Below, piece by piece: positions 34,445 through 44,292 of a stretch of 64,000 nucleotides of DNA. Both the position numbers and the translations under genes were made by a program. Source of the DNA: Armatimonadetes bacterium UBA1398 (GTDB taxonomy: Bacteria > Armatimonadota > Zipacnadia > UBA1398); NCBI GenBank assembly GCA_002305165.1, contig DBQI01000065.1:157211-221210 (forward strand). The letters run 5' to 3'. Below the pieces are notes generated by a model. It was not told where the DNA came from. It saw only the letters and a list, made by a program, of their open reading frames with translations, and did not search any database. The stretch's first letter is position 1. The number at the start of each line of letters is the position of its first letter.

Positions 34445-36880
34445 CTACCGATCCGCGGCGATGGTTGCCAGACGGTGGATCGCGAACTCGCCCGCCGACT
34501 CCGCCGGGTCGAGCCGGAACTGGTAGAGGGTACCCGCCCATCCGGGGGAGTCGCCCACGGGTAGGAGCAACCGATGGGGCGCGCCGTCGGCGCGCAGCGT
34601 CGACCGCACGCTCCGCTCCTCGGCAAACTCACGGTCCTCCCAGGTGCTCCAGTAGAGCACGACCTCCACCTCGTCGGCGTCCTCGCCTTGGAAGGACACC
34701 AGGACCTCGACCGCGGCAACACTCTCGGCGGGGAAGCCCATAGCGGGCGGGCCGATGAGGGATGGGTCGCCGCCTGTGGCCGCGCCTCGCAGGGCGCCGT
34801 TGGCGATGCGCAGGCCGGACACCTGGCCGCCAGGCCGAAGCCAGAGGTCGTGTACGGACTCGAACTCCATGGTGAGGCCCTCGTGGAGGCCCAGGTCACG
34901 GGCCGTACGGCTCCAGTAGACGTCGTTCAGCTCCTCCCAGGTGATGTCCGTCTCCCAACTCGCCACATCGGCCGGGGGCGGACGGAAGGAGGCCCGGGGG
35001 CCGCGTTGGTGGCTGATGGCATCCCGGATCGCGTCCAGGTAGCCGAAGCCGTACTGGATACCGGGCTCCGCAGAGCCGCCCTCGCCCCACTCGTTCCAGG
35101 CCTCGAAGAGGGCCAAGCCGACGGCGGGATCGATGGCCTCGGGCAAGGCCTGGATCATCCGCCGGAAGGCGGCCGGCGTGTTGCCCTTGGTGCGCACCGC
35201 GTTGTCGCCCGAGCGGGCGATGTCATCCCAACCGATCCAGCCCGAGGGGATGTACCCTACGCCCTGCGCGGCCGCTTGGCGACGGGCTTCCGCGAAGCAC
35301 TCGCGGTGCCTCGGCATCAAGGCCGCGAAGGATAAGGAGCGGTCCGGGCCGCCCCAGGGCACATCGGCGAATCCGTACGCGTAGGCGGTGATGGCGTCGA
35401 ATCCCCCGCGACCGAAGGGGGGCAGCACGTCGGTGTTGCGAACGGCGACGAAGTAGACGCCGGGGTGCCCGTGCTTGCGGGCGACGGCGCGCATCCCCTC
35501 GAGCGCCTGGGCGCATCCATCCCATCCGCCGTGGGCCGTCGCGAGGCGCCAGGCCTCGTGGATCAGGACCACTGGCCTGCCATCGACGCGGAGGTAGTTC
35601 GGCAGGTGGAGGTAGCGCTCACAGAGGGTCCGCATGAACGCGTTCAGGGAGTGCTGGCTGAAGTCGAGGGGCTTGAACTCCTGGCAGTGGCCTTCGTTGC
35701 ACCAGTCGATGCAGAACTCCATCTCGTCGGCGAGCTGGCTCCCGAGGAAGCCCTTCTCGAGGGCGTCGTTCAGGTAGAAGCAGCCCTGGTTGTAGTACCA
35801 GTCGAAGACGAAGAAGGAGACGCCGGCCTCGCGCGCCCAGCGGATGTGCCAATCGGCGACCTCGGGCCGGGCCTCGTCATAGTAGCCGAGGAGGGGCTCC
35901 AGGTAGTCCACCCTCCGCACGCCCCAGCCGGCACGGTCCCAGTCCAGTGTCACCGGGAAGTAATAGCAGCCCAGCTTGACGGAGGTCTGGGGCGGGGTGA
36001 GGGTGGGCGTGTCGGCGAAGGAGCGGACCTCGATCTCGGAGCGGGTGATGAAAGCGGGGACAGCCTCTTCGAAGCGCACCCGTGCGCCGTCGGCCTGAGC
36101 GGTTACCGTGCAGCGGATCTCGGCGTCGGCCTTCTCGGGCACCCCTCTGGCCATGAATGCACTCTGCAGGTGCTCGCCGTACGCGAGCCTTGGTGCGGCG
36201 AGGGTGAGGGCGCTCGGGTCCTCGGCTTCCATGCCGGCGGGCAGGATCACCCCACCGCGTAGACCCTCCAGGCGGGCATCGCCGCGGTTCTCGACGCGAA
36301 TGTTGATCGCGTAGGGGCTAGTGGGATCGCAGGGCTCGGGGAAGATGTCGATCTCGAGTCGCGGGCCGATGGGCTCAACGGCTGTAAGCGCCAGCGAGGT
36401 CATCTCGGCTGCCTCGCCGACGCGGACCCCCAGGAGCAGTCGCGCGGAGCGGGCCTCTGCCGGTGAGACCATTCGGGCCTCATGTGGCTCCCACGCCTCG
36501 CCCACCAGAAGGCCTGTCCACGAGTTCTCGAATCCCAAGTGCCTTCCATCGGCGTCGAGCCACTCGAGGCTGAGCTTGAACTGCCCATTGCCCTCCACAC
36601 GGCGCACGAGTCCCGAGAGCTGGTAGTGCGTCAGGGGCGTTACATCGAAGGGCTCGGAGACGAGCCCCACCTCGGCGTGGCCGCCCGAGGCCGGCCTGCG
36701 GCCCGCGCGGCCGTCGAGGAGCACGGCATGGGGGGTGTCCGCGCCATCGGCGGCCACGACGGTCACTTGACCCGCATTGGTCTCAGGCGGCAGCCAGCCG
36801 CTCAGCCCGTCATGGAAGTCGCCGTTGGTCATGGGGGCCGAGATGGCGAGGGCGAGGGTAAGGGTCAGGGGGCCCGTCAT
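34445..36880 (-). CDS. Secreted GH99-like (WbsX-type) glycoside hydrolase with carbohydrate-binding-like domains
   Basis: An 811-residue exported protein with a signal peptide of about 16 residues. Residues about 17-270 form beta-rich modules (VSEPFDVTPLTHYQLSGLVR). The central barrel, roughly 290-640, has SVKLGCYYFPVTLDWDRAGW at its start, then VSFFVFDWYYNQG and LFEAWNEWGEGG, all hallmarks of the GH99-like/WbsX group. The C-terminal region of about 150 residues is another beta-sandwich. It probably acts on mannose-containing or similar polysaccharides outside the cytoplasm; activity in this group is poorly tested. It sits in a minus-strand run with MazG and the SpoIVB-like gene. Confidence 0.83.
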   Translation of the reverse strand: MTGPLTLTLALAISAPMTNGDFHDGLSGWLPPETNAGQVTVVAADGADTPHAVLLDGRAGRRPASGGHAEVGLVSEPFDVTPLTHYQLSGLVRRVEGNGQFKLSLEWLDADGRHLGFENSWTGLLVGEAWEPHEARMVSPAEARSARLLLGVRVGEAAEMTSLALTAVEPIGPRLEIDIFPEPCDPTSPYAINIRVENRGDARLEGLRGGVILPAGMEAEDPSALTLAAPRLAYGEHLQSAFMARGVPEKADAEIRCTVTAQADGARVRFEEAVPAFITRSEIEVRSFADTPTLTPPQTSVKLGCYYFPVTLDWDRAGWGVRRVDYLEPLLGYYDEARPEVADWHIRWAREAGVSFFVFDWYYNQGCFYLNDALEKGFLGSQLADEMEFCIDWCNEGHCQEFKPLDFSQHSLNAFMRTLCERYLHLPNYLRVDGRPVVLIHEAWRLATAHGGWDGCAQALEGMRAVARKHGHPGVYFVAVRNTDVLPPFGRGGFDAITAYAYGFADVPWGGPDRSLSFAALMPRHRECFAEARRQAAAQGVGYIPSGWIGWDDIARSGDNAVRTKGNTPAAFRRMIQALPEAIDPAVGLALFEAWNEWGEGGSAEPGIQYGFGYLDAIRDAISHQRGPRASFRPPPADVASWETDITWEELNDVYWSRTARDLGLHEGLTMEFESVHDLWLRPGGQVSGLRIANGALRGAATGGDPSLIGPPAMGFPAESVAAVEVLVSFQGEDADEVEVVLYWSTWEDREFAEERSVRSTLRADGAPHRLLLPVGDSPGWAGTLYQFRLDPAESAGEFAIHRLATIAADR

Positions 36881-36912
36881 GGCAGTGGTGTCCTCTCAGC
36901 GGGGGGCGCGGC

Positions 36913-37206
36913 TCAGTGGGTGGAGTCCTGGCAGAGGCAGGGGCTGGAGCTGCAGCGGGGGCAGCCGTCGGCGTAGCGGAGGGCCGCCGTCTCGAGGTCT
37001 ACCCCGGCCATGTTGGCGAGGCTCGCGAGCCAAGCGAGGCAGTCGGAGAACTCGTGGGTGAGGTCCTCGGGCCGCCCATGCCGCAAGGCTCCCGCCAACT
37101 CACCGATCTCCTCCACCAGCCAAGCGTAGCTCTCGAAGAGTCCGCGGTCGGAGTCCTTCCGCAGATACGTCTCGCCGATACGCTCCTGGAACTCGCGCAG
37201 GTTCAC
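36913..37206 (-). CDS. MazG-like nucleotide pyrophosphohydrolase with Cys-rich tail
   Basis: A 97-residue protein. The start is the GTG at 37206 with AGGAGG upstream. The MazG helix motif is present (WLVEEIGELAGAL, then HEFSDCLAWLASLAN), where the acidic residues would bind magnesium for NTP pyrophosphate hydrolysis. This single-domain length is at the short end. The last 16 residues add a CPRCSSSPCLC cluster that could bind zinc, which is not part of the usual domain. Its role in nucleotide clean-up is inferred from the family. Confidence 0.8.
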   Translation of the reverse strand: MNLREFQERIGETYLRKDSDRGLFESYAWLVEEIGELAGALRHGRPEDLTHEFSDCLAWLASLANMAGVDLETAALRYADGCPRCSSSPCLCQDSTH

Positions 37207-37229
37207 CGAGATGGCCTCCTCTGTCGCGC

Positions 37230-39200
37230 CTAGGGGGCGGCGACGGGTGGATGGAGCGCCCGCGCCACCAGCCGGCAGGCGATGGCCAGGTTGTCGCCGT
37301 CGGCGCCTATGAGGCGAAGGCTCTCGGTCAGGGGCCTGTCATCGGCCAGAAGCCCCGCGGCCTGATCGAGTCCGCAGCCCGTCTGGCGCATCACCGCCGC
37401 CACCAGAGCTCGGTCGCCTAGGTCTGAGGAGACGCGCCCCGCGTCGGTCAAGTCGCTGGGCTTCAACCCGAGCAACCGTGCCACCGCTTGGTCCAGGGCC
37501 GCGGCAGGAGCGCCAGACGTGGCGCCTTCGATGGACAGGGCCAAGAGGGCAGACTCCAGGGTCGCCACGGCCAGAGCCTCCTCCGCGTTCCGATCGAACT
37601 GAACGGCGGCCCGCAAGGCGCCATTGCCCGGCAACGCGCGCATGGACCGCACGGCGGGCGACCGGCGGGCGAGCAGGCTCTGGGGCTCAGCGGCGATCTC
37701 CTCGGCCCCACGCTCCAGGGCGGCGACGGCCTCATCGGAGCACCGCAGGGCCTCGCCCACGGCGTGGGATAGGTCAGCGGTCCGATCCGCGTAGCTGGCT
37801 GCCAACTCGACGCACCGCGGCCCCCCACGGCCCGCCTCGATGTGCCCGCGAAGCTCCTCCAGCAGGGCGCGACGCTCTCCCAGGGCCCGCACGGCCTCAT
37901 CGGTGCGCGCATCGGAGGCGACGGCGGCTTGGCGGTACCCACGGAAGGCGTTGCTCGCGCCGGTCAGGGAGTCACCGCCGAGGGAGGCGCCCACGGCCTG
38001 GGGCGCCTGGAACATCCGGGCATACCCATCGGCGATACTCGCCGCGGTCCGCAGAGTCTCGGCTAGCTCGACGCGGCGCTGCTCGATGCGCTCGGCCTGG
38101 GGTTTGATCTCGGCGGTGACCTCATCGATGGCAGCGACCGCTTGGGACAGGCGCCCCACGGCGTCATCGCGATCGGCGGCGCTCACCGCGAGGAGGGAGG
38201 CGGCGGTGTCCGCTCCGGCGAGGGCCTGGACCACCTCCCGGGCGTCGCGCATGGCCAGCGCCGTGGCCGCCCCGGTCGTGGCCATGGACCCCTCGGCGAG
38301 GTAGAGCAGGGACTGGGCTTCCTCGCCGCGTCCCGCGAAAGCCGCTGCGACGGCGGCCCGGCAGGCCGCTTCCGCTCCCCCATCGGCGGCAAGCGCCGCC
38401 TGGTAGCACTCCAGGGCGGGGGTGAAGAGGCGCCGGCTCAGGTAGCCGTCACCCAAGGCCATCCAGGCCGGGGCGTCTGCGGCGAAGGCGAGGTTCTCGT
38501 GGATCCGATCGATGCGGTCCTCGTGGGCGGGGTGGGTAGAGAAGAAGACCTCGACGCGGTTGAGGCGCTCGCCGTCGTCGTCGAGCATCCGCTGGAAGAA
38601 CTCGGGCATGCGACGGACATCGTAGCCCGCGGCGAGGGCGTACTCGGCCCCCGCGCGATCCGCCTCGTACTCGTCGTCGCGGCTCATCTTCAGGCCCGCG
38701 ACGAAGTAGGCTCCGTCGACCCACTGGAGCAGCCCGTAGTCGGCGCCGAGTGGGGTGCCGAGGAGGAGCGCCGTGTACGCCATATCCTCTTTGAATGCCT
38801 GCCAGCCATGGCGCTCGCTCACATGGCCCGTCTCGTGGCCGATGATCCCCGCCAACTCGTCGGGGGATTCGACATACCGAAGGATCCCCTTGGTGACCCA
38901 CACGTAGCCGCCCGGGGCGGCGAGGGCGTTGACGTCCTCGACATCGAGGATGCGATAGTGGTGCTCGATGCTCTCGCGGCCGCCGGCGGCCGCGATATCG
39001 CGGCCGATGGTCTCCACGATACCGTTGAGCAGCGGGTCCTCATCGAGGGGCAGCGAGCTCTCGATGATCCACCGCACGTACTTGCCGAGCACCTTCTCCG
39101 CCGACTCCGAGAAGTCCGAGGCGAGGGCGGAACCGCCCGCCGCCAGAAGGGCCACCAGAGCCAGCCCGAGCCGCGCAGGCCGGCGGTATGGGGCAGGCAT
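37230..39200 (-). CDS. M48-family metallopeptidase with long helical C-terminal region
   Basis: A 656-residue exported protein starting at ATG 39200, with a signal peptide near residues 1-28 (GSALA/SD). Residues about 30-240 form the M48 peptidase: zinc motif HETGH at 122-126 and the third ligand in DEYEADRAG (Glu179). A TPR-like stretch follows (ALGDGYLSRRLFTPALECYQ). About 350 residues of Ala-rich helices follow that, which could form an adaptor or coiled coil. M48 proteins of the BepA type act in outer-membrane protein quality control, and that is the best guess here. The C-terminal part is unrecognised. Confidence 0.83.
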   Translation of the reverse strand: MPAPYRRPARLGLALVALLAAGGSALASDFSESAEKVLGKYVRWIIESSLPLDEDPLLNGIVETIGRDIAAAGGRESIEHHYRILDVEDVNALAAPGGYVWVTKGILRYVESPDELAGIIGHETGHVSERHGWQAFKEDMAYTALLLGTPLGADYGLLQWVDGAYFVAGLKMSRDDEYEADRAGAEYALAAGYDVRRMPEFFQRMLDDDGERLNRVEVFFSTHPAHEDRIDRIHENLAFAADAPAWMALGDGYLSRRLFTPALECYQAALAADGGAEAACRAAVAAAFAGRGEEAQSLLYLAEGSMATTGAATALAMRDAREVVQALAGADTAASLLAVSAADRDDAVGRLSQAVAAIDEVTAEIKPQAERIEQRRVELAETLRTAASIADGYARMFQAPQAVGASLGGDSLTGASNAFRGYRQAAVASDARTDEAVRALGERRALLEELRGHIEAGRGGPRCVELAASYADRTADLSHAVGEALRCSDEAVAALERGAEEIAAEPQSLLARRSPAVRSMRALPGNGALRAAVQFDRNAEEALAVATLESALLALSIEGATSGAPAAALDQAVARLLGLKPSDLTDAGRVSSDLGDRALVAAVMRQTGCGLDQAAGLLADDRPLTESLRLIGADGDNLAIACRLVARALHPPVAAP

Positions 39201-39355
39201 GCCGCGCACGTCCTCTCCGGCCCAGGGTGGGCCAGTCAGGGGCTGTTTCACACTGTTGATACGCTTCGCCAGAAGGGCGAAGAAGCCTGCACGGGCAGGC
39301 GCCTCGCACGAAGGCCTGGGCCGCCGGAAGTCGAAGGGCATAGGACTGAGGTGAG

Positions 39356-39791
39356 ATGATGGCTTGGCGCACCCTCCTGAACGCAACGGTTCTCGCCTGG
39401 GCGGTTACAGGTCCCTGGGCGGCCCCGGAGATCGTGGAGTGGACGGCCTTCCCGGCGCCGGGCGAGGACCACGGCCCGCTCTGCCGGCGCCGATGGATCA
39501 ACTGGGGTTCCTGGCTCACCGTCGAGCCGCCGCCCAACCACGAGAGCCCCCTCTTCCGCGCGGACATGGAGCGGCGCGTCGGCGGTGCTCGCGGAGCAGA
39601 GGTGCCCGGAGTGGCGGGCCGTCGAGGTGGAGTTCACGGAGTTCACCCGGGATGAGGACCCGGCCCTTGCGTACCTGGAGTCCTTGAGCGCAGGTGGAGC
39701 GAAGGTCATCTGCGTCTACGGGTGATGGGAGCCGACGGGCCACCCCTTCGCGGTCAGAGGCACGGGGGCGGTCGAGGCAATCCGGAGATGA
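39356..39791 (+). pseudogene. Broken gene for an exported protein (frameshift plus internal stop)
   Basis: A good ribosome binding site (GAGGTGAG) and ATG at 39356 open a signal peptide (LLNATVLAWAVTGPWAA) and about 70 protein-like codons. Near 39565-39590 the coding signal jumps to another frame, which continues VLAEQRCPEWRAVEVEFTEF and ends KVICVYG at TGA 39723-39725. The same frame then goes on WEPTGHPFAVRGTGAVEAIRR, quoted in part, to a second TGA at 39789-39791. This looks like one gene with a frameshift and a nonsense change. An assembly or sequencing error would give the same picture. No family is recognised. Confidence 0.6.
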
Positions 39792-39832
39792 TTGGCGAGC
39801 GGCCCCTGAGAAGGGCGCTAGGAGGTGCGAGC

Positions 39833-42757
39833 GTGGTTACTGCGATCCCCTTGTTCGCGGCGTGGGCCGGAGTGATGACCGGAGGGGTCCACTGGGACAT
39901 GGATAGTCGAGACGAGGTGACCGAGGCGCACCGGATCACGCCCCTGCGCGTGATGAACGGCCTCCTCTCAGGCCAAGCCGGATGGGATCCCTATCTCCAC
40001 CTCCGGCTACCCGAGGAGGGGCTCGACGTGTCGGGGTTGCCCTACCTCACGGTGCGCCTGTACTCCTCGGGCGAAGCGGACAGCCTGGATGTCTACTACA
40101 AGTGCGCGGACGAGACCTGGGGGCTGGGCGGCACTGTGCCCATCCAGCGCGGCTGGGCGACGTACCGGGTCGACCTGCGGCAGGCGCGGTGGACCGAGGC
40201 TGGCATGTCGGAGGCGGGCCGCCAGTGGGGCGGCGTGGAGAAGCGGATCGTTAGCTTCCGCATCGACCCTGGGAACCAGGAAGACCGCTTCGTCGTGATA
40301 GACAGCGTCTCATTGACCGAGGAACCCACGGGGGACCTCGGCGTGTCGACGGAGACGCGGGGGAGGATCAGTGGGGCGCGGCTGAGCTGCGCGGCAGAGG
40401 TCACCGCAGGCGACCCCATCACGGCGTCCTACGCCTTCGAGGCGGCGGACTACGGGGGCGCGACGGCGCATGTTCTGCTGCGGGTGATGAGCGGGGCCGC
40501 GGCGCTTCAGGCGGAGCTTCGCGAGGTTGTGATGGCGGATGGGGAGATCCGAGTCCAGCACGAGTTTCCCACCTCGGCGTACGATCTCGGGGGGGAGCGG
40601 ACGGTGATCGCCGAGGTCCTGGAACTGGATGGCGAGCCGGCCTCCATGGCCGCGTGCGTTGTCAGTAATCCGCGCGCGGGGGCGGCGCCGCCACTCCGGA
40701 CGGAGATCGCGGACTATCGGGGCGAGCCGACACTCTACGTCAATGGTCAGCCTCGGCCGCTGATCACCTACCTGCACTACGGTGGCGAGAGGGGTGAGCT
40801 TCATGCCCAGGCCGCCGCGGCGGGTCTCAAGGTGTACAGCGACTGGTTCGGAGGCTCGGAGGCGGGCGACCTGGGCCAAGTGAGCTCCGGCGGATACGAC
40901 TACGGCGCTTTCGACGCCTACTTCGCAACGGTGCTGGACCGGGTGCCCGACGCGTACTTCCTCCCTCACCTCGGCGTGGTGGCCCCGCGCTGGTGGCAGA
41001 CCGAACATCCTGAGGAGTGCGCCCTGTATTCGACGGGGGCCCGCGGCCCCTCGTCGGTCTTCTCGGAGTTGTGGCAGCAGGAGATGGGCGAGGACCTCAG
41101 GCGGCTCATCGCGCATCTCCGTAGCGCCCCCTACGCAGACCGTATCCTCGGCATCATCTTCTACGCCGGCTACACGGCGGAGTGGCAGATGTGGAGCACG
41201 TGGGAGGAGTTCTGCGACGACTACAGCGAGCCGGCGCACAGAGCCTTCCGTGCGTGGCTTCGCGAGCAGTATGGAGACGACGCCGGGCTCCAGGCGGCGT
41301 GGCGAGACCCAGAGGTGACGATCGAGACGGCGGCCATCGCGAGTTGCGCGGAGCGTCGGGGACCCGGGCCGTTTCTTCGGGATCCGGCTAAGGGACGACG
41401 GGTCATCGACTTGAACCGGTTCAACAGCGAGGGCACAGCGGCGGCGATCGAACACTTCGCCTCGGTGGCCAAGGAGGCCACCGAGGGGGAGTGGATAGCG
41501 GGGACCTACTATGGCTACATGGCGGCCCACGGCATGAGGCAGCAACTCACGGGCCACAATGCCCTGGCGCGGATCCTGCGTTGCCCCGACGTGGACATGC
41601 TCATGGCTCCCAACATGTACCAGTACCGCTGGCTGGGTGGCACGAGCACCTTCATGTCGGCCACGGAGTCGGTGAAGCTCCACGGCAAGCTCTGGTTCGA
41701 CGAGTCGGATCTCCGCACGTATCTTTCCGACCCGGCGGCAGGCTGCGGGCGCACGGAGACGCCCGAGGAGTCGGTGGCCGTGACGTGGCGCGAGTTCGCG
41801 AACGTGCTGACCCGCCGTGTGGCGGTGGGTTGGTACGACATGGGCGGCGGCTGGTACTCCGACGAGCCGATGTGGGAGTGCTACCGCCAGCAGATGCCCG
41901 TGGCGGAGCGGGCATTCGCGCGCCGCGAGCCCTTCGACGCTGATGTGGCCGTTATCATCGACGAGGTGAGCTCCGACTACTACCGGATGTCGGATCTCTA
42001 CCGGCTCCTGGTCGTCGACACGGTGGCGGACCTGCCCCTGGTTGGAGTGAGCTGGGACTGCCTCCTCGCCTCCGACCTTGGGGACGCGCGGGTACCGGAC
42101 TACCGGGTCTACTGGGTCCTGAACGCGTGCGCGATGGAGCCCGAGGCACGGGATGCGCTGGTCGCGAAGGCGGGGCGTACCGGCGCGACGGTGGTTTTCG
42201 TCTACGCCCCCGGAGCGGTCGCCCAAGGCCCGATCTCCGCGAAGGCGATCGGGGACTCGGTGGGAATGCAGGTCGCCTTCACGCACGCCGGCACGCCGGA
42301 CTACGTCATCGAGCCGGGAGCGGCCTTGGGCGACGGGCTGGATCCTCAGCTTGGCCAGTGCCCCGGTGTGGAGTTAGACCCGCGCCCGGTCATCATCGAT
42401 CCCGAGGCGACGGTCATCGCGCGGTACGCCGACGGCGCGGGCGTGGCGGTGGCCGCCAGGGACGTGGGTGGCGCGCACGTCATCTACTGCGCCTCCGTGA
42501 GGGTCTCGGTGCCGCTGATGCGCAATGTGGCCCGTGCGGCTGGCGCCCACGTATACATCGACTCAGGGGACGGCGTGTACACCGATGGTCAGTACCTGGC
42601 CATCCACGCGGCCTCGGACGGAGAGAAGGTGGTCACCTTGCCCAGCCCTCGGCGCATCGTGGATGTGCGTTCAGGCGAGGTCGTCGCCGAGCACGCTGAC
42701 CGGATCATCCGTCCGATGCGGCACGGGGAGACGATGTTCCTGGAGTTGGGGGAGTGA
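39833..42757 (+). CDS. Large secreted beta-galactosidase-like (GH42-like) protein
   Basis: A 974-residue protein. The GTG at 39833 follows GGAGG and gives a signal-like opening (VTAIPLFAAWAGVMTGG). Residues up to about 320 are beta-rich modules (LPYLTVRLYSSGEADSLDVY). A TIM barrel follows with ILGIIFYAGYTAEWQMWST, where the Glu is a likely acid/base, and later KLWFDESDLRTYL, where the Glu is a likely nucleophile. A flavodoxin-like third domain follows (VAVIIDEVSSDYYRMSDLYR), as in GH42 trimerisation domains. The activity is inferred; the exact family is unassigned. Confidence 0.75.
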   Translation: MVTAIPLFAAWAGVMTGGVHWDMDSRDEVTEAHRITPLRVMNGLLSGQAGWDPYLHLRLPEEGLDVSGLPYLTVRLYSSGEADSLDVYYKCADETWGLGGTVPIQRGWATYRVDLRQARWTEAGMSEAGRQWGGVEKRIVSFRIDPGNQEDRFVVIDSVSLTEEPTGDLGVSTETRGRISGARLSCAAEVTAGDPITASYAFEAADYGGATAHVLLRVMSGAAALQAELREVVMADGEIRVQHEFPTSAYDLGGERTVIAEVLELDGEPASMAACVVSNPRAGAAPPLRTEIADYRGEPTLYVNGQPRPLITYLHYGGERGELHAQAAAAGLKVYSDWFGGSEAGDLGQVSSGGYDYGAFDAYFATVLDRVPDAYFLPHLGVVAPRWWQTEHPEECALYSTGARGPSSVFSELWQQEMGEDLRRLIAHLRSAPYADRILGIIFYAGYTAEWQMWSTWEEFCDDYSEPAHRAFRAWLREQYGDDAGLQAAWRDPEVTIETAAIASCAERRGPGPFLRDPAKGRRVIDLNRFNSEGTAAAIEHFASVAKEATEGEWIAGTYYGYMAAHGMRQQLTGHNALARILRCPDVDMLMAPNMYQYRWLGGTSTFMSATESVKLHGKLWFDESDLRTYLSDPAAGCGRTETPEESVAVTWREFANVLTRRVAVGWYDMGGGWYSDEPMWECYRQQMPVAERAFARREPFDADVAVIIDEVSSDYYRMSDLYRLLVVDTVADLPLVGVSWDCLLASDLGDARVPDYRVYWVLNACAMEPEARDALVAKAGRTGATVVFVYAPGAVAQGPISAKAIGDSVGMQVAFTHAGTPDYVIEPGAALGDGLDPQLGQCPGVELDPRPVIIDPEATVIARYADGAGVAVAARDVGGAHVIYCASVRVSVPLMRNVARAAGAHVYIDSGDGVYTDGQYLAIHAASDGEKVVTLPSPRRIVDVRSGEVVAEHADRIIRPMRHGETMFLELGE

Positions 42758-42828
42758 GGGCCTCAAGGGCGCTCCATGGTCAGAGCATGGGCGCAGCGTG
42801 GTCGGAGGCTGAGCTTCGTTCCGCGCGT

Positions 42829-44292
42829 CTACTCGACACCCTCGCGCGACGTCTCGCTGGAGAGCGGCTCGTCTCCACGCCCCATGAACTCCGGCGCCTG
42901 CAACGCCCGTGGCACTACCTCGATGGCCCCCGGGTTGGCGAGGCTCTTGCCGCCCGTAGGCACCCCAAGCTCGGGGAACCTGCGGGCGCTGACCAGCACG
43001 CGGGTCTCGAACGACCCAATGGCGCTGTTGTAGGCTTCGGTCGCCCGCTGGAGGTTCTTCCCCAGAGTCGTCAGGTGTTCGCCCATGGTCGAGAGGCGCT
43101 CGTACAGCTCGCGGCCCACCTCGCTGATCCTTCTCGCGTTCTCCGCGAGTTGCTCCTGGCGCCAGCCGTAGGCGATAGCGCGGAGAAGTCCGATGAGAGT
43201 GGTGGGCGTCGCCAGGATCACGTCATCTGCGGCCGCGGACTCGATCAGCGTGGGGTCCGCCTGTAGCGCGGCGCTGAGCAGGTTCTCGCCGGGGAGGAAT
43301 AGGACCACGAAGTCGGGCGCCTTCTCGAGGTGCTCTGCGTAGGACTTGCGCCCGAGGGCCTGGACCTGTTTCCTCACAAGGCTGGCGTGCTCAATGAGCT
43401 TGGCCTGCCGCGCTGCGTCGTCGGAGGCCTGCACCGCGTCCAGGTACGCGTGGAGCGGCACCTTGGAGTCGACGGCGATCACACGACCCTCGGGAAGATG
43501 GACGATCATGTCCGGCCGTAGGCGGCCGTCGCCCGTGTCCGTCGTTGGCTGTTCTACGAAGTCCACACGGTTGATCATGCCGGCGATCTCGACAACCCTG
43601 CGGAGTTGGAGCTCCCCCCAGCGGCCGCGCACCTCGGGACGGCGGAGGGCGGTTACCAGGCTGGCCGTCTCGGACCGCAGCGCTTGCTGGCCCTCGCGCA
43701 TCGCCTTCACCTGCTCCTCGATGGAGCTGTATGCGCTCGCTCGCCGAACCTCAAGTTCCTTCAGCTCCTTGCCAACCCCGTCGAGCGCCTGTTGGACGGG
43801 CTTCACCAGCCCCTCGATGGCAGTCTGCCGCTTCTCCAGGTCGGCTTGGGCGGACTCGTGGTAACCTGACAGGGTGGTCCGCGCCAATGCTAGGAAGGAT
43901 TCGTTGTTGCTCTTGAGGGCCTCGGCCGACAGCGCCTTGAAGGCATCGGAGAGTTGCGTTCGCGCTTCTTCGATGAGGCGGCGCTCATCCTCCAGCCGGG
44001 CGACGAGGTCCTCGCTCTGGGTCTGCAGCTTCGCGAGCGCCACGTCGCGTTCGGCGATGGCGGCCCGCGCCTCATCACGCGCCCGCTCAGTCTCCGCCAA
44101 GCCGGTGCGCAGGGCCTCGACTGTCTCGTCACGCCCCCTGATCGTCGCCTCAAGGTCGGCGAGCCTGACGGACGACTCCGTCCGGGCCGTCTGCACGGCC
44201 TGAGCGGACCTGCTTGCGCAAATCAGCCACATCACGCCCGCGCCGAGCGCGCCACCCACCAGGAGAGCGACGAGAGCTAGCACCTGTTCCAC
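42829..44292 (-). CDS. rmuC: DNA recombination protein RmuC homologue
   Basis: A 487-residue protein with an N-terminal membrane anchor (LALVALLVGGALGAGVMWLI), a long coiled coil of about 190 residues, and the RmuC nuclease-like domain at about 205-420. Signatures are RGRWGELQLRRVVEIAGM, PDMIVHLPEGRVIAVDSKVP, quoted in part, and FLPGENLLSAALQADP. RmuC limits inversion at short inverted repeats and has a PD-(D/E)XK-like fold; its exact biochemistry is unsettled. It converges on the glycosidase gene. Confidence 0.93.
   Translation of the reverse strand: MEQVLALVALLVGGALGAGVMWLICASRSAQAVQTARTESSVRLADLEATIRGRDETVEALRTGLAETERARDEARAAIAERDVALAKLQTQSEDLVARLEDERRLIEEARTQLSDAFKALSAEALKSNNESFLALARTTLSGYHESAQADLEKRQTAIEGLVKPVQQALDGVGKELKELEVRRASAYSSIEEQVKAMREGQQALRSETASLVTALRRPEVRGRWGELQLRRVVEIAGMINRVDFVEQPTTDTGDGRLRPDMIVHLPEGRVIAVDSKVPLHAYLDAVQASDDAARQAKLIEHASLVRKQVQALGRKSYAEHLEKAPDFVVLFLPGENLLSAALQADPTLIESAAADDVILATPTTLIGLLRAIAYGWRQEQLAENARRISEVGRELYERLSTMGEHLTTLGKNLQRATEAYNSAIGSFETRVLVSARRFPELGVPTGGKSLANPGAIEVVPRALQAPEFMGRGDEPLSSETSREGVE

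Noticed and set aside
39723..39725. TGA read as selenocysteine or tryptophan in the broken gene
   Set aside because: A frameshift is also present, no SECIS-like element was noticed, and TGA is a normal stop in the other genes.
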